A DNA stretch of 64,000 nucleotides from Muribaculaceae bacterium (GCA_029062005.1 JAIDQZ010000010.1:1-64000); one strand, 5' to 3'. Positions 10,045 through 21,576 are shown, numbered from the stretch's first letter. Made by a program: numbers and translations. Notes: generated by a model not told the origin, from the sequence alone.

Positions 10045-10904
10045 GATTCATTTCCATTTTCAGTCTATTGATGATGATATTGAGCGGTTGCGCCAGCGGT
10101 CAGAAAGAAGACCGCGATGCAATCGCTGTCAGTTTTGATCCCCAGGCATGGATGATCAAGCAGATATCAGGTGATGATTTCGATATCATTACTCTCCTGC
10201 CACCGGGAACTGATCCGGAAACTTACCAACCATCGATAGGCACTATGAAAAGTCTTGGAAACGCAAAGGTCTTCTTTTCTCTCGGCACATCGGGCTTTGA
10301 ACACAGGATCAGCGACAATATTCACTCTAATTTCCCCGAGCTGAAGATTGCAGACTGTGCCGACGGTATTGAAAAAATCACAGGCACCCACGAATATCAT
10401 TCAGGGACAAACGGTCATGACCATCAGGAGGACTTCGACCCGCATATGCTTTCATCCATCCGCAACTGCATAATCATAGCCGAAAACATGACTCAGACGC
10501 TTATGCGGGTAAGACCGGATAAAGCCGCACAATACCGCACAGCCGGAAATGATCTGAAAGAAAAGCTGATGGCAATGGATGACTCAATTGTCTCCATGGA
10601 CATAAAAGGGAAAGCATTTGCAATCAGGCATCCGTCACTCTCCTATTTCGCCCGAGACTACGGACTTATCCAGATAAATCTTCAAGCCGACGGAAAGGAA
10701 GCATCCCCGCTTCAACTCAGGAAACGCATGGAAGAAATGAAAGGATCAGATACAAAAGTATTCATTATTGAGAAGGAACATTCATCTGCAGGAGATAAGG
10801 AAACGGCACGTCAATTAGATCTCAAGACAATAGATGTCTCTCTCAACTCTTCATCCTGGCTCGACAATCTAATGGAAACAGCAAATGAAATTAATAGGGA
10901 TTGA
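10041..10904 (+). CDS. Zinc/manganese ABC transporter substrate-binding lipoprotein (ZnuA-like)
   Basis: Lipobox 'LSGC'; 'LPPGTDPETYQPSIGTMKSL'; His-rich 'HEYHSGTNGHDHQEDFDPHMLSS'. ATGA overlap with the trpS stop. Confidence 0.8.
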   Translation: MRFISIFSLLMMILSGCASGQKEDRDAIAVSFDPQAWMIKQISGDDFDIITLLPPGTDPETYQPSIGTMKSLGNAKVFFSLGTSGFEHRISDNIHSNFPELKIADCADGIEKITGTHEYHSGTNGHDHQEDFDPHMLSSIRNCIIIAENMTQTLMRVRPDKAAQYRTAGNDLKEKLMAMDDSIVSMDIKGKAFAIRHPSLSYFARDYGLIQINLQADGKEASPLQLRKRMEEMKGSDTKVFIIEKEHSSAGDKETARQLDLKTIDVSLNSSSWLDNLMETANEINRD

Positions 10905-11568
10905 CGATATATCGGTAAGGTTTGACAGCAAGACGATACTCGATCATGTCTCCCTGAGTGTTGATAAGGGGGACTTCATGGCTATCACGGGTCCAAACGG
11001 CGGAGGAAAGACAACGCTTCTCAGAGTAATGCTGCGCCTTTTACGTCCAAATTCGGGGTCTGTGACATATTATGCCGATGGAGCGGAAGCCAAAAGGCTG
11101 CGAATAGGCTATCTTCCTCAAAAAAGCAATATCGACACGCGCTTTCCTATCACTGTGGAGGAAGCTATAAAATCAGGACAGATAAAGGGGATTTTCAAAC
11201 GCAGGACTTCCAAAGATGATGATGACTTCCACAGAGTCGCCGGAATGTGCGGAGTAAGCGAATATCTTGACAGTACAGTGGGTGCTTTGTCTGGCGGACA
11301 GCTTCAACGCACTTTGCTGGCGAGAGCCCTCGTCTCGAATCCTGAAGTAATAGTGCTCGATGAACCACTAAGTTATGTAGACAAGGCTTTCGAACGTCAG
11401 ATATATTCAATGATGGAGGAACTTGCAAAAGAGCATACCATTGTTCTTGTAAGTCACGAAATGTCGGTCATCTCAGGCATGGCAAACCGACATATCATAA
11501 TAGACAGGGGAATTCACGAATGCTGTGCGCATCATCACTCATTTACGGAATGCTGTGATAATTTTTAA
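10885..11568 (+). CDS. Metal ABC transporter ATP-binding protein (ZnuC-like) with Cys/His-rich C-terminus
   Basis: Walker A 'GPNGGGKTT', signature 'LSGGQLQR', Walker B 'VIVLDEP'; C-terminal 'HECCAHHHSFTECCDNF'. Confidence 0.85.
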   Translation: MKLIGIDDISVRFDSKTILDHVSLSVDKGDFMAITGPNGGGKTTLLRVMLRLLRPNSGSVTYYADGAEAKRLRIGYLPQKSNIDTRFPITVEEAIKSGQIKGIFKRRTSKDDDDFHRVAGMCGVSEYLDSTVGALSGGQLQRTLLARALVSNPEVIVLDEPLSYVDKAFERQIYSMMEELAKEHTIVLVSHEMSVISGMANRHIIIDRGIHECCAHHHSFTECCDNF

Positions 11569-11583
11569 TTGAGAACTAATATT

Positions 11584-11722
11584 AATTGAGAATTGAGAAT
11601 TGAGAATTGAGAATTGAGTTTCTGCTTTGCAGCAAAAGAACCAAGAGTCAAGAGTCAAGGGTCAAGAATCAAGGGTCAAGCAAATTCTAAATTCTAAATT
11701 CTCAATTCTCAATTCTAAATTA
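11584..11722. repeat. Inverted pair of AATTGAG/CTCAATT tandem repeats enclosing AGTCAAG heptamer repeats
   Basis: Left arm 11584-11618 (aattgag)n; right arm 11681-11722 (aattctaaattctcaattct...); middle 'agtcaagagtcaagggtcaagaatcaagggtcaag'. Confidence 0.7.
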
Positions 11723-11799
11723 CAAAATGGGTGGGGAGCAACCTGCGGGCGCAACTGGAGTAACGGAATTATAACTAAGAATTTGAATATAGCTGAAAG

Positions 11800-13029
11800 A
11801 TGATACTGAATTATATCTGGATAGGATTCCTGCTCATAGCATTTCTTATGGCTGTCGGAACATCCCTCGCCACAGGAGTCACAACAATCTGGAGCGACAT
11901 CATGAATGCTTCTTTTACACAGGCGGCATTCGCTTTTGAGATATCGCTGGGGCTCACCGGTGTGCTGTCGCTATGGATGGGAATAATGAAAATAGGAGAA
12001 AAGGGAGGAGTAACCACAGGTATGGCACGTCTCGTCAGTCCATTTTTCTCCCGTCTTTTTCCCGGCATCCCCAAGGATCATCCCGCAATGGGTGCCATAT
12101 TCATGAATCTCTCCGCCAACATGCTCGGGCTCGATAACGCAGCAACTCCAATGGGTCTGCGTGCCATGCAGGAGATGCAGACACTCAATAAGCAAAAGGA
12201 TACGGCAACCGACGCCATGATAATGTTCTTGGTACTCAACAGCAGCGGACTTTGCCTTATCCCGGTCAGCATAATGATGTATCGCGCACAAGGAGGAGCC
12301 GCTAATCCCACCGATGTATTCATTCCTATACTTCTCGCCACGGCAATAGCCACACTTGTCGGTCTGATTGCATTATGCCTTAAGCAGCGCATTCGCATGG
12401 ATGCCGTGTTATGGAGCTGGCTTGGAGGAATAGCTGCAGTAGTGGGAGGTGTTGCCTGGTGGTTTTCGACTCTGCCCGCCAATAAAGTTGAGCACTACTC
12501 CACGTTTGCTGCTAATTTTCTTCTTTTCAGTGTGATAATAATTTTTATATTGGCAGGTCTACGGAAGAAAGTCAATGTTTATGACTGCTTCATTGAAGGA
12601 GCAAAAGAAGGATTCAAAACTGCAGTCGGAATCATTCCATATCTTGTGGCAATTTTGGTAGCCATAGGAATGTTCAGGGCATCAGGAGCCCTTGATGCAG
12701 CAACAGGAGCTGTAGAATCAGCTCTTGCATCCTGTGGGTTAGACACACAATGGGTAGGAGCCCTGCCCACAATGCTGATGAAGCCACTGAGCGGAAGCGG
12801 AAGCTGCGCCATGATGCTTGATGTCATGAAAGCAGAGGGCGCGGATGCGTTCGTAAGCCGACTCTCCGCCGTAGTCAGAGGAAGTACTGACACCACATTC
12901 TACATCCTCGCTGTCTATTTCGGCTCTGTAGGAGTAATGAAGACCCGCTACGCAGCCGGCTACGCCCTTCTCGCCGACATCACCGGCGCCATAGCCGCAG
13001 TCTTCATCGCATACTTGTTCTGGGGATAA
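11800..13029 (+). CDS. Nucleoside recognition (Gate) domain protein resembling fused spore maturation proteins SpmA-SpmB
   Basis: 'NLSANMLGLDNAATPMGLRAMQEMQ' (SpmA type) and 'MLMKPLSGSGSCAMMLDVM...DTTFYILAVYFGSVGVMKTRYA' (SpmB type) in one 409 aa ORF. Confidence 0.8.
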   Translation: MILNYIWIGFLLIAFLMAVGTSLATGVTTIWSDIMNASFTQAAFAFEISLGLTGVLSLWMGIMKIGEKGGVTTGMARLVSPFFSRLFPGIPKDHPAMGAIFMNLSANMLGLDNAATPMGLRAMQEMQTLNKQKDTATDAMIMFLVLNSSGLCLIPVSIMMYRAQGGAANPTDVFIPILLATAIATLVGLIALCLKQRIRMDAVLWSWLGGIAAVVGGVAWWFSTLPANKVEHYSTFAANFLLFSVIIIFILAGLRKKVNVYDCFIEGAKEGFKTAVGIIPYLVAILVAIGMFRASGALDAATGAVESALASCGLDTQWVGALPTMLMKPLSGSGSCAMMLDVMKAEGADAFVSRLSAVVRGSTDTTFYILAVYFGSVGVMKTRYAAGYALLADITGAIAAVFIAYLFWG

Positions 13030-13185
13030 CCCGCTACTAAGCAGAGCCTCGAACGGAAACGACTGCACCTCGCTGAAACCAAGGCTCCATCTCAGAAAAA
13101 AGCATGATATCTTCTCATCGAAAATAACATTGCACTTTTTATGGGATTACGGTATGCTCGATGTTTAATAATTATACAAGAAAAG

Positions 13186-13216
13186 TTGTAAGTACGGAAA
13201 AAAGGTATTACATTTG
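13186..13216 (+). promoter_or_regulatory. Bacteroidetes-type promoter for the GH30 gene
   Basis: TTG (13186-13188)-N20-TACATTTG (13209-13216). Confidence 0.65.
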
Positions 13217-13246
13217 TAAAATCAATAACAACTTAACACATTTACC

Positions 13247-15742
13247 ATGAAAAAGCAACTGACCTTGTGCTTACTGTTGCTGACATTATGCCTGCCCTTC
13301 ACAGTTAAATCACAGTATGCCGGCAAGCATTATATCATGCATGGCAGCGGTCTGCATCTCGCCAAATCGGCAAAAAGCGGAATCATAGAGTCTGCTTCTG
13401 CTGCTGATCCACAAATAATGAATATCACTGATGCCGGCAACGGATACTTCCGTATCCAGGCACCAGATGGAACCTACATGGCAAAAAGCGGCGCTAATGC
13501 CTGGAACACCGGGTTCATATCCGACAGTGGCAGCGATGCTGTATTATTTCAGTTTGAAGAAAACGGGAAATTCCTAAAAATCAAGAACAAAGCTTCCGGC
13601 AAATATCTTGGAGTGGATGACATCACCGACGGAAGCTCTGTCTATTGCGACAAAGATGGCAGTAATACAAAACATCTGTGGTATCTGGCAGATGAGGTGA
13701 ATGGTGAAATACCTGAAACGAAATACGATGTGCTGGTAAATCCGGGAGCACCACGTCAGGTGTTCGACGGCTGGGGAATATCCCTGTGCTGGTGGGCGCA
13801 CATGTGCGGCAGCTGGCCTGAAGACAAAATCGACACTATAATTGACTGGCTCGTACTGCCTGAGAATTTGAATTACAGTGTATTTCGCTATAACATAGGA
13901 GGAGGAGACGACCCTAATAACACCAATTGCGAGCTGCATCACATGGGCAAAGGCAAAGGACTTAGAGCCGAAATGCCGGGATTCAAACTTTATGAAAATT
14001 CGGAATATGACTGGACAGCAGACGAAGCCCAGATCAAAATAATGCGTAAGATCAAGGAAAGAAGACCTGATGCAATATTCGAGGCGTTCAGCAATTCCGC
14101 GCCATGGTGGATGACTAACAGCGGATGCTGCTCCGGTGCGAAAGAAGCAGGGAAAGACAACCTGAAACCGGGCTACTACGGAGCATTTGCCGACTACCTT
14201 ATTGACGTTATGGTGCATTTCAAAGAAGTCGAAGGCATAGAATTCGCCACTATCGCTCCGTTCAATGAGCCAATGACCAATTTCTGGGGATGCAGCGGAG
14301 TGCAGGAAGGATGCCATTTTGACATGCAGTCGATGTCAGACTTCATAAAAGTGATGTACCCGAAACTGAAGGCTTCCGGTCTGAAGACAGTGATCTCCGG
14401 TTGCGACGAAACAGCTGTAGGTCAGCAGATCGCAGACGTAAAACATTTTAAGAAGGACGGTTCTCTTGGCTTTGTCGGACAGATCAACACCCACACATAT
14501 CAGGGTAGCGTGCAGGACTGCTGCAACCTGAGTGCTTTATGTGCTGCAGAAGGAATTCCATTATGGATGAGCGAGGTAGGCTCGGGAGGAAATGGCATTC
14601 AAGGAAATCTAAATATGGCAAACCGTCTTATCAGGGACATGCGCTATATAGAACCGATCGTATGGTGTGACTGGCAATACTTCGAGGAAGCAAACGACCA
14701 GTGGTGTCTGCTTCAGGGGAACTTTGCCAAAGCGACTGTGAAGCGCGTCAACAACTATTATGTACGCCAGCATTTCACTCAATTCATAAAACCCGGGTAC
14801 ACAATATTGACCTCGACCAACGACAACACCCTTGCTGCCATAAATCCTGACAGAACTGAATTAGTCCTTGTCGTAGTCAATCCCGATGCTGTCAGCAATA
14901 AATATACCGTTGACCTCGGACTATTCGATAATATCGGTCTGCCGGTCACAGCCATTAAGAGCCAGGACAATAGCTACAATAAGGATATGGCTTATGAAAT
15001 CAAGGACAGCTACCTGACATTCGATATCGAAGGTCTGACCATAGCCACTTTTGTAATCCCGGTAGAAAGCACACTCTCAAGCGAACTGACTGACGGAGGA
15101 GAATACTATATACTGCCCCGCCGCTCTGCGACATGTGTAGTCACATCAACAGACGGCACGGTAAGCCTGCAACCGGCAACAATGGACGACAGCCAGATCT
15201 GGAAGGCATCAATCAACGATGGAAAAGTTAAATTCACTAACAGAAACGGTGAGACAATAAACTCCGGCAGCGGTTATGCTTTGTCATGCTCAACGGATCC
15301 GAAAGGCACGGCTGATTTTACGTTGACATCTGTCGGTCAGCAGTATTTCAAGATTGAAACTGCAGGAAAAGCTTTCGATCTTGAAAATGAAAGCAGCAAT
15401 CCCGGCGCTAAGGTAGGAATGTGGGCTTACGGCTCAGATCCGGCAAGCGCGACTCACCGTCAATGGCGTTTTCTTCCTATAGCCACACGCAGCAACATAA
15501 CTCCCGGAGAAGACGGAATAGCCGCTATAAGCACTGATTCCGACATCAATATCGAAGTGTCGAAAGGCATGATCCAGGTATCCGCGCCCATGGCAGGAAA
15601 GATTGTCGTAGCCTCAATTGACGGCAGGATACTCCACACATCGATCACAGACCAAGCCAGCATAGAGCTTTCAAGCGGAATATATGCTGTCACTTATGCG
15701 GGAACTTCGGGTCGAACCTCACACCTTGTTCACGTTCCTTAA
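13247..15742 (+). CDS. Secreted glycoside hydrolase family 30-like enzyme (possibly endo-beta-1,6-galactanase) with RICIN-type modules and Por/T9SS-like C-terminal region
   Basis: 'RQVFDGWGISLCWWAHMCGSWP', 'TIAPFNEPMTNFWG', 'GIPLWMSEVGSGGNG'; ricin-like 'GKFLKIKNKASGKYLGVDD'; C-terminal 'GKIVVASIDGRILHTSI...LSSGIYAVTY'. Confidence 0.75.
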   Translation: MKKQLTLCLLLLTLCLPFTVKSQYAGKHYIMHGSGLHLAKSAKSGIIESASAADPQIMNITDAGNGYFRIQAPDGTYMAKSGANAWNTGFISDSGSDAVLFQFEENGKFLKIKNKASGKYLGVDDITDGSSVYCDKDGSNTKHLWYLADEVNGEIPETKYDVLVNPGAPRQVFDGWGISLCWWAHMCGSWPEDKIDTIIDWLVLPENLNYSVFRYNIGGGDDPNNTNCELHHMGKGKGLRAEMPGFKLYENSEYDWTADEAQIKIMRKIKERRPDAIFEAFSNSAPWWMTNSGCCSGAKEAGKDNLKPGYYGAFADYLIDVMVHFKEVEGIEFATIAPFNEPMTNFWGCSGVQEGCHFDMQSMSDFIKVMYPKLKASGLKTVISGCDETAVGQQIADVKHFKKDGSLGFVGQINTHTYQGSVQDCCNLSALCAAEGIPLWMSEVGSGGNGIQGNLNMANRLIRDMRYIEPIVWCDWQYFEEANDQWCLLQGNFAKATVKRVNNYYVRQHFTQFIKPGYTILTSTNDNTLAAINPDRTELVLVVVNPDAVSNKYTVDLGLFDNIGLPVTAIKSQDNSYNKDMAYEIKDSYLTFDIEGLTIATFVIPVESTLSSELTDGGEYYILPRRSATCVVTSTDGTVSLQPATMDDSQIWKASINDGKVKFTNRNGETINSGSGYALSCSTDPKGTADFTLTSVGQQYFKIETAGKAFDLENESSNPGAKVGMWAYGSDPASATHRQWRFLPIATRSNITPGEDGIAAISTDSDINIEVSKGMIQVSAPMAGKIVVASIDGRILHTSITDQASIELSSGIYAVTYAGTSGRTSHLVHVP

Positions 15743-15781
15743 TGAGTATCCGGGACGTTGAAAAAACATTTCCCGGATTTC

Positions 15782-15812
15782 TTGACTATGTCAAAATATT
15801 TTTGTAATTTTG
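15782..15812 (+). promoter_or_regulatory. Bacteroidetes-type promoter of the pyrimidine operon
   Basis: TTG (15782-15784)-N20-TAATTTTG (15805-15812). Confidence 0.65.
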
Positions 15813-15878
15813 CATTCCGAAATGACACGGAATATGATACATAAAAAATATCAACATACGGCATACTGACTGTAGAGG

Positions 15879-15912
15879 ACACGCACCCCCCTAAGGGTTG
15901 CGTGTTTTTTTT
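15879..15912 (+). terminator. Intrinsic terminator in the pyr operon leader (candidate attenuator)
   Basis: ACACGCA (15879-15885) pairs with TGCGTGT (15899-15905), with inner CCC/GGG pairing, followed by a run of T; lies between the promoter and pyrC. Confidence 0.75.
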
Positions 15913-15945
15913 ATGTTAACAATTAAATATAAATAAAATAAAGAA

Positions 15946-17226
15946 ATGAAAGGTTCGGAGATTCTTCCAAGACATTACATATTGAGTGGCTGCAGCTGGG
16001 CTTTCGAAGACGGCATCCACAATGCCGATATCGAGGTAACAGACGGCAAAATCAAGGAAATCAGACGAAACGGTACAATTGAAATGACTGATACCAATAC
16101 CCACGTATTTTTTATGGAGGGGAAATTAGTCACATATGGTCTTTGTGATGTCCATGTCCACCTACGCCAACCTGGCTATGAAGCAAAGGAAACCATAAAG
16201 ACAGGATCGGCAGCCGCCCTCAACGGAGGATTCACTGCTGTCTGTGCCATGCCGAACCTCAATCCTACTCCAGATAGCGTGGAGCACATAGGCTCGGAAC
16301 TACACCACATTAAGGAAGATGCCGCAGTAGATGTTTTCCCTTATGCCTCAATTACCATAGACCGTAAAGGAAGACAATTGGTCGACATGGAGGCATTGAA
16401 GCAATATGCTGTAGCATTCTCAGACGACGGGAGCGGCGTGCAGGATGAAGAAATGATGAAAAATGCAATGCAGGAAGCAGCCCGTCTGGATGTCATAATA
16501 GCTGCCCACTGCGAAGTGAACGACCTGCTGAAGGGTGGATACATACACGATGGAGAATACTGCAAGACAAACGGACATAAAGGGATATGCTCGGAAAGCG
16601 AATGGGGGCAGATAGCACGCGACCTCAGACTTGCGAAGGAAACCGGCTGCCGGTACCATGTCTGCCATATTTCCACTAAAGAAAGCGTCGAGCTGATACG
16701 TCAGGCTAAAAAACGGGGGGTAAAGGTTACATGCGAGACAGGTCCGCATTACCTCGTCTTCTGCGACGAAGACCTTCAGGATGAAGGTCGCTTCAAGATG
16801 AATCCCCCGATCAGAAGCCGTGAAGACAGGGATGCGCTGATAGAAGGCATCAAAGACGGAACCATCGACTGTATCGCCACCGACCATGCACCGCACACCG
16901 CTGATGAAAAAAGCCGAGGACTCAGAGGAAGCGCGATGGGTGTCGTCGGACTGGAGACCGCATTCGGAGTATGCCACACCTATCTTGTAAAGACAGGAAT
17001 AATAAGCCTTCAAAGACTTATCGAGCTAATGACGCTGAATCCAAGACGAATCTTCAATCTGGAAGTGGATGGAGACGCCAACTTCACTGTATTCGACCTG
17101 AATCATGAATGGACAGTGGATCCAAGACAGTTCGCTTCGATGGGAAAAGCCACTCCATTTGAAGGGATGAAACTCACAGGAAAGCCGGAAACAGTCATAT
17201 TCAAAGGCAAAAAAATTGATTTATAA
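15946..17226 (+). CDS. pyrC: Dihydroorotase
   Basis: 'DVHVHLRQPGYEAKETIKTGSAAALNGGFT', 'CIATDHAPHTADEKS'. Confidence 0.9.
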   Translation: MKGSEILPRHYILSGCSWAFEDGIHNADIEVTDGKIKEIRRNGTIEMTDTNTHVFFMEGKLVTYGLCDVHVHLRQPGYEAKETIKTGSAAALNGGFTAVCAMPNLNPTPDSVEHIGSELHHIKEDAAVDVFPYASITIDRKGRQLVDMEALKQYAVAFSDDGSGVQDEEMMKNAMQEAARLDVIIAAHCEVNDLLKGGYIHDGEYCKTNGHKGICSESEWGQIARDLRLAKETGCRYHVCHISTKESVELIRQAKKRGVKVTCETGPHYLVFCDEDLQDEGRFKMNPPIRSREDRDALIEGIKDGTIDCIATDHAPHTADEKSRGLRGSAMGVVGLETAFGVCHTYLVKTGIISLQRLIELMTLNPRRIFNLEVDGDANFTVFDLNHEWTVDPRQFASMGKATPFEGMKLTGKPETVIFKGKKIDL

Positions 17227-17255
17227 GCTAATCAAGTTTCTACAGACTATATAAA

Positions 17256-18365
17256 ATGAAAGACGCAGACGTAAAACTCGTATTGGAAAACGGACTTGAA
17301 TTTTCAGGTCAGAGTTGCGGTGCCAGACGCAGCATCGTGGGAGAAGTTGTCTTCAACACATCTATGGTGGGATATCAGGAGATTCTTTCCGATCCGTCAT
17401 ACACCAATCAGATAGTCGTGATGACATATCCTCTTATCGGCAACTACGGAATCACTGACGATGACTTCGAGACAAAAGCCCCTACCATCGGGGGCATGGT
17501 GATGCGCGAATGCTGCGAGTCCCCTTCAAACTTCCGATACACAAAGACTATGACCGAAACCCTTGAAGAGGCGAACATTCCCGCCATATCCGGAATCGAC
17601 ACGCGACGGCTCGCACGTATCATCCGTGACGAAGGGTGTATGCGAGCCGCAATTGTCCCTATCCACACTCCTGCGGAAGAAGCTCTGAAGCTTATTTCCG
17701 ACACTCCTGTCGATAAAAAGGTAGTGGCTAAAGTGAGCTGCAAAAAGCGCTGGTTCTCCCGCACACCAAATCAAAAATTCAATGTGGTTGCGATCGACTG
17801 CGGAATAAAGTTCAACATAATCCGCTCGCTCAACAAGCGAGGATGCAATGTCATAATTGTTCCTTACAACATGGATGCCGAACAGATTCTGGCATTCAAG
17901 CCCGACGGCATATTCATATCTAACGGACCGGGTGACCCTGAAGACGTGCCGGAAGTAAGGAATCTCGTTAAAAAGTTGCGCGGCAAACTCCCTATATTCG
18001 GTATATGTCTCGGACATCAGATCATCTCCCTGGCATTCGGAGCAAAGACATACAAGCTTAAATTCGGACATCGAGGTGCAAACCATCCGGTGAAGAATAT
18101 GCTTACCGGGAAAATCGAGATCACTTCACAAAACCACAACTATGCGGTGCGTCCCGAAAGCGTGAGAGACACCGATCTTGAGATAACGCATCTGAATCTG
18201 CTGGACGGAACGGTAGAGGGCGTAAGAAACAAGGAAGAACACATATTCTCTGTCCAGTATCATCCGGAGAGCGCGCCGGGACCGCAGGACAGCGGCTATC
18301 TTTTTGATATTTTCATCCGCGAGATGGAAGAACATAAGAAAGAAACGGAGGTGAAAAATGCCTAA
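17256..18365 (+). CDS. carA: Carbamoyl-phosphate synthase small subunit
   Basis: '[37 protein letters not shown]', GATase '[17 protein letters not shown]'. Confidence 0.95.
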   Translation: MKDADVKLVLENGLEFSGQSCGARRSIVGEVVFNTSMVGYQEILSDPSYTNQIVVMTYPLIGNYGITDDDFETKAPTIGGMVMRECCESPSNFRYTKTMTETLEEANIPAISGIDTRRLARIIRDEGCMRAAIVPIHTPAEEALKLISDTPVDKKVVAKVSCKKRWFSRTPNQKFNVVAIDCGIKFNIIRSLNKRGCNVIIVPYNMDAEQILAFKPDGIFISNGPGDPEDVPEVRNLVKKLRGKLPIFGICLGHQIISLAFGAKTYKLKFGHRGANHPVKNMLTGKIEITSQNHNYAVRPESVRDTDLEITHLNLLDGTVEGVRNKEEHIFSVQYHPESAPGPQDSGYLFDIFIREMEEHKKETEVKNA

Positions 18366-21300
18366 GAGAAAAGATATAAAGAAAGTAATGGTGATCGGAT
18401 CAGGCCCCATCATCATCGGACAGGCGGCAGAATTCGACTATGCAGGCACACAAGCATGCCTCGCCCTCAAGGAAGAAGGATATGAGGTGATTCTTGTAAA
18501 TTCAAATCCTGCCACCATCATGACGGATACCGGAATCGCCGATAAGGTATATATGGAGCCGTTGAAACTGGAATATGTGGCAAAGATAATACGCTTCGAG
18601 CGTCCTGATGCCATAGTCCCGGGTCTCGGCGGCCAGACAGGTCTCAATCTTGCTGTGCAGCTTGCAAAAAAAGGGATCCTTGAAGAATGCGGAGTGGAGA
18701 TACTCGGCACTTCATTTAAAAGCATAGAGCAGGCCGAAGACCGCGAGCTCTTCAAAGAGCTTTGCCTCAGTCTCGGCGAACCCGTACTGCCCTCGGAAAT
18801 AGTCAACAGCATAGAAGAGGGCGTGAAGGTAGCGGAAAAGATCGGATACCCTGTAGTGTTGCGCCCGGCATTCACACTCGGAGGCACCGGCGGAGGTTTT
18901 GCCGACAATGAGGAAGAGCTGCGCGAACTGATGAGAAACGCGATCGCACTATCGCCTGTGCACCAGGTACTTGTAGAAAAATCCATAAAGGGCTACAAGG
19001 AAATTGAGTATGAGGTGATGCGCGACAGCAATGATACAGCAATCACGATATGCAATATGGAGAATGTGGATCCGGTTGGAGTCCATACAGGCGATTCAGT
19101 CGTAGTGGCTCCGAGCCAGACCCTCACCAACAAGGAATACCAACTGCTCCGCGATTCCGCACTCCGGCTTATACGAGCACTTGAAATCGAGGGAGGATGC
19201 AACGTGCAGTTCGCTCTCGATCCTCTTTCATTCAACTACTATATAATCGAAGTCAATCCACGAGTATCGCGCAGTTCCGCACTTGCATCCAAAGCCACCG
19301 GATATCCCATAGCAAGGGTAAGCGCTAAGATCGCCGTCGGACTGACACTCGATGAAATACAGATTGCCAACACTCCTGCGAGCTTCGAGCCGGCCCTTGA
19401 CTATGTGGTTACGAAAATTGCAAGATTTCCGTTTGACAAATTCAGCGAGGCATCCAACAAACTCGGCACTCAGATGAAGGCGACGGGTGAAATCATGAGT
19501 GTGGGCAGGACATTTGAAGAGTCTCTGCTCAAAGGCATTCGTTCGCTTGAGACCGGTCTTGACCATCTATATGCAAAAAAATTCGAGGAAATGCCTACAG
19601 AAGCAATCCTCGAATATATAAAGGAAGGCAGAGACGACAGACTGCCAGCCATAGCCCAGCTTCTCAGAAGAAAAGTCGCACTCTGGCACATATATGAAAA
19701 AACCGGCATCGACCTGTTTTTCCTGGAGAAACTCAACAACATCATAAAGCTGGAATGGGAAATACGCGATGCCGAAACCCTTGATGCCGAACTGCTTAGA
19801 GAGGCTAAACGAATGGGCTTCAGCGACCGTCACATAGCCACCCTTCGAAAACGAAGCGAAGAAGACATATGCGAGATGAGGGAATCGCTCGGCATTCTCC
19901 CTGTCTATAAAATGATAGACACCTGCTCGGGAGAATTCGATTCATATGTGCCTTATTTCTACTCCACCTACGAAGATGAGAACGAATCGGTAGTGAGCGA
20001 CAGGAAGAAGATCCTTGTACTCGGCAGCGGTCCTATAAGGATAGGACAAGGAGTGGAATTCGACTATTCTACGGTACACGCCATACAGACCATCCGCGAA
20101 CAAGGCTACGAAGCAATCATAATCAATAATAATCCGGAAACAGTATCGACTGACTACAGCATATCTGACAAGCTCTACTTCGAACCACTGACAGTAGAGG
20201 ATGTAATGAACGTGATACGTCTTGAGAAACCGGATGGAGTGATCGTAACCCTCGGAGGACAGACAGCAATCAACCTCGCAGCTCCTCTTGCAGAGAGAGG
20301 AGTGCCGATAATCGGCACCGGTCTTGAGGCGATTGACAAGGCTGAGGACAGGAAGCATTTCGAACGCATAATGCGTGAGACCGGAATCCCTCAGCCTGAC
20401 GCGGAAGCCGTAACCGACATCGAGAGTGGAGTGAAGGCTGCGGAAAGAATCGGATATCCTGTTCTGGTGCGTCCGAGTTTCGTACTCGGCGGAAGAGCGA
20501 TGCAGATAGTTGGAAACGAGCAGGCACTGCGCCACTACCTGCAGAATGCGGTAGATATCTCGGATCACAGTCCGGTTCTTGTAGATAAATACATCATGGG
20601 CAAGGAACTCGAAGTTGACGCGATATGCGACGGAACGGATGTATTGATCCCGGGCATAATGGAACATGTGGAGAAAACCGGCATTCATTCCGGCGACTCA
20701 ATATCAGTGTATCCGACATTCAGCGTCAGCGAAAAGGTTAGGGAGACGATCGTAGACTATACAGTCCGCTTAGGTAAAGCAATCGGAATAATCGGTCTAT
20801 ACAACATTCAGTTTATTGTGGACAAGAACGACAATGTCTACGTAATAGAAGTTAATCCGCGAAGCTCGCGCACGGTACCGTTCCTGTCAAAATCCACAGG
20901 GGTGCCTATGGCAAAGATCGCCTCAAGAGTTATGCTCGGGGAGAGCCTCAAGAGCCAGGGTTATGAAATGACTCTATATCCAGACCGCAAGCGATGGTTT
21001 GTGAAGACTCCTGCTTTCTCTTTTTCGAAAATCAAGGGGGTTGACTCGTATCTTTCTCCGGAGATGAAATCGACAGGAGAAGCGATCGGTTATGACGACA
21101 TGCTGACCCGCGCACTCTACAAGTCGCTGCAGGCGTCAGGCATGCAGGTGCTGAACTACGGCACACTTCTCGTGACAGTATCTGACGCTGACAAAGAACG
21201 CGCATTGCCGCTCATACGCCGATTCTATGACCTTGGATTCAACGTGGAGGCGACCAGAGGAACTGCCAAATTCCTTAAAGACCATGGCATACGATGCCGC

Positions 21301-21576
21301 ACTATGGGTAAATTCGGTGAGGGAAGCAATGATATCGAACGTTCACTGCGCCAAGGACACGTAAGCTATGTGATCAATACAATAGATGTGAATCAGCATA
21401 ATACGCGTCTTGACGGATATGATATCAGACGAATCGCCATAGAAAACAATGTGACCATATTCACAGCTCTTGAGACAGTAAGAGTCCTCCTTGACGTGCT
21501 TGAGGAAATCACATTGGGAGTATCGACAATAGATGCAGAATATGGAAGAAAAGGAAACGGAATGATATCTCGGTAA
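18358..21576 (+). CDS. carB: Carbamoyl-phosphate synthase large subunit
   Basis: 1072 aa with duplicated ATP-grasp halves '[33 protein letters not shown]' and '[22 protein letters not shown]'; overlaps carA by 8 bp. Confidence 0.95.
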   Translation: MPKRKDIKKVMVIGSGPIIIGQAAEFDYAGTQACLALKEEGYEVILVNSNPATIMTDTGIADKVYMEPLKLEYVAKIIRFERPDAIVPGLGGQTGLNLAVQLAKKGILEECGVEILGTSFKSIEQAEDRELFKELCLSLGEPVLPSEIVNSIEEGVKVAEKIGYPVVLRPAFTLGGTGGGFADNEEELRELMRNAIALSPVHQVLVEKSIKGYKEIEYEVMRDSNDTAITICNMENVDPVGVHTGDSVVVAPSQTLTNKEYQLLRDSALRLIRALEIEGGCNVQFALDPLSFNYYIIEVNPRVSRSSALASKATGYPIARVSAKIAVGLTLDEIQIANTPASFEPALDYVVTKIARFPFDKFSEASNKLGTQMKATGEIMSVGRTFEESLLKGIRSLETGLDHLYAKKFEEMPTEAILEYIKEGRDDRLPAIAQLLRRKVALWHIYEKTGIDLFFLEKLNNIIKLEWEIRDAETLDAELLREAKRMGFSDRHIATLRKRSEEDICEMRESLGILPVYKMIDTCSGEFDSYVPYFYSTYEDENESVVSDRKKILVLGSGPIRIGQGVEFDYSTVHAIQTIREQGYEAIIINNNPETVSTDYSISDKLYFEPLTVEDVMNVIRLEKPDGVIVTLGGQTAINLAAPLAERGVPIIGTGLEAIDKAEDRKHFERIMRETGIPQPDAEAVTDIESGVKAAERIGYPVLVRPSFVLGGRAMQIVGNEQALRHYLQNAVDISDHSPVLVDKYIMGKELEVDAICDGTDVLIPGIMEHVEKTGIHSGDSISVYPTFSVSEKVRETIVDYTVRLGKAIGIIGLYNIQFIVDKNDNVYVIEVNPRSSRTVPFLSKSTGVPMAKIASRVMLGESLKSQGYEMTLYPDRKRWFVKTPAFSFSKIKGVDSYLSPEMKSTGEAIGYDDMLTRALYKSLQASGMQVLNYGTLLVTVSDADKERALPLIRRFYDLGFNVEATRGTAKFLKDHGIRCRTMGKFGEGSNDIERSLRQGHVSYVINTIDVNQHNTRLDGYDIRRIAIENNVTIFTALETVRVLLDVLEEITLGVSTIDAEYGRKGNGMISR

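Noticed and set aside
13574-14317. 247-aa minus-strand ORF opposite the GH30 gene
   Set aside because: Fully antisense to a well-supported CDS; composition looks like a shadow frame with no recognisable motif.
19942-20688. 248-aa minus-strand ORF inside carB
   Set aside because: Antisense shadow of a highly conserved gene.
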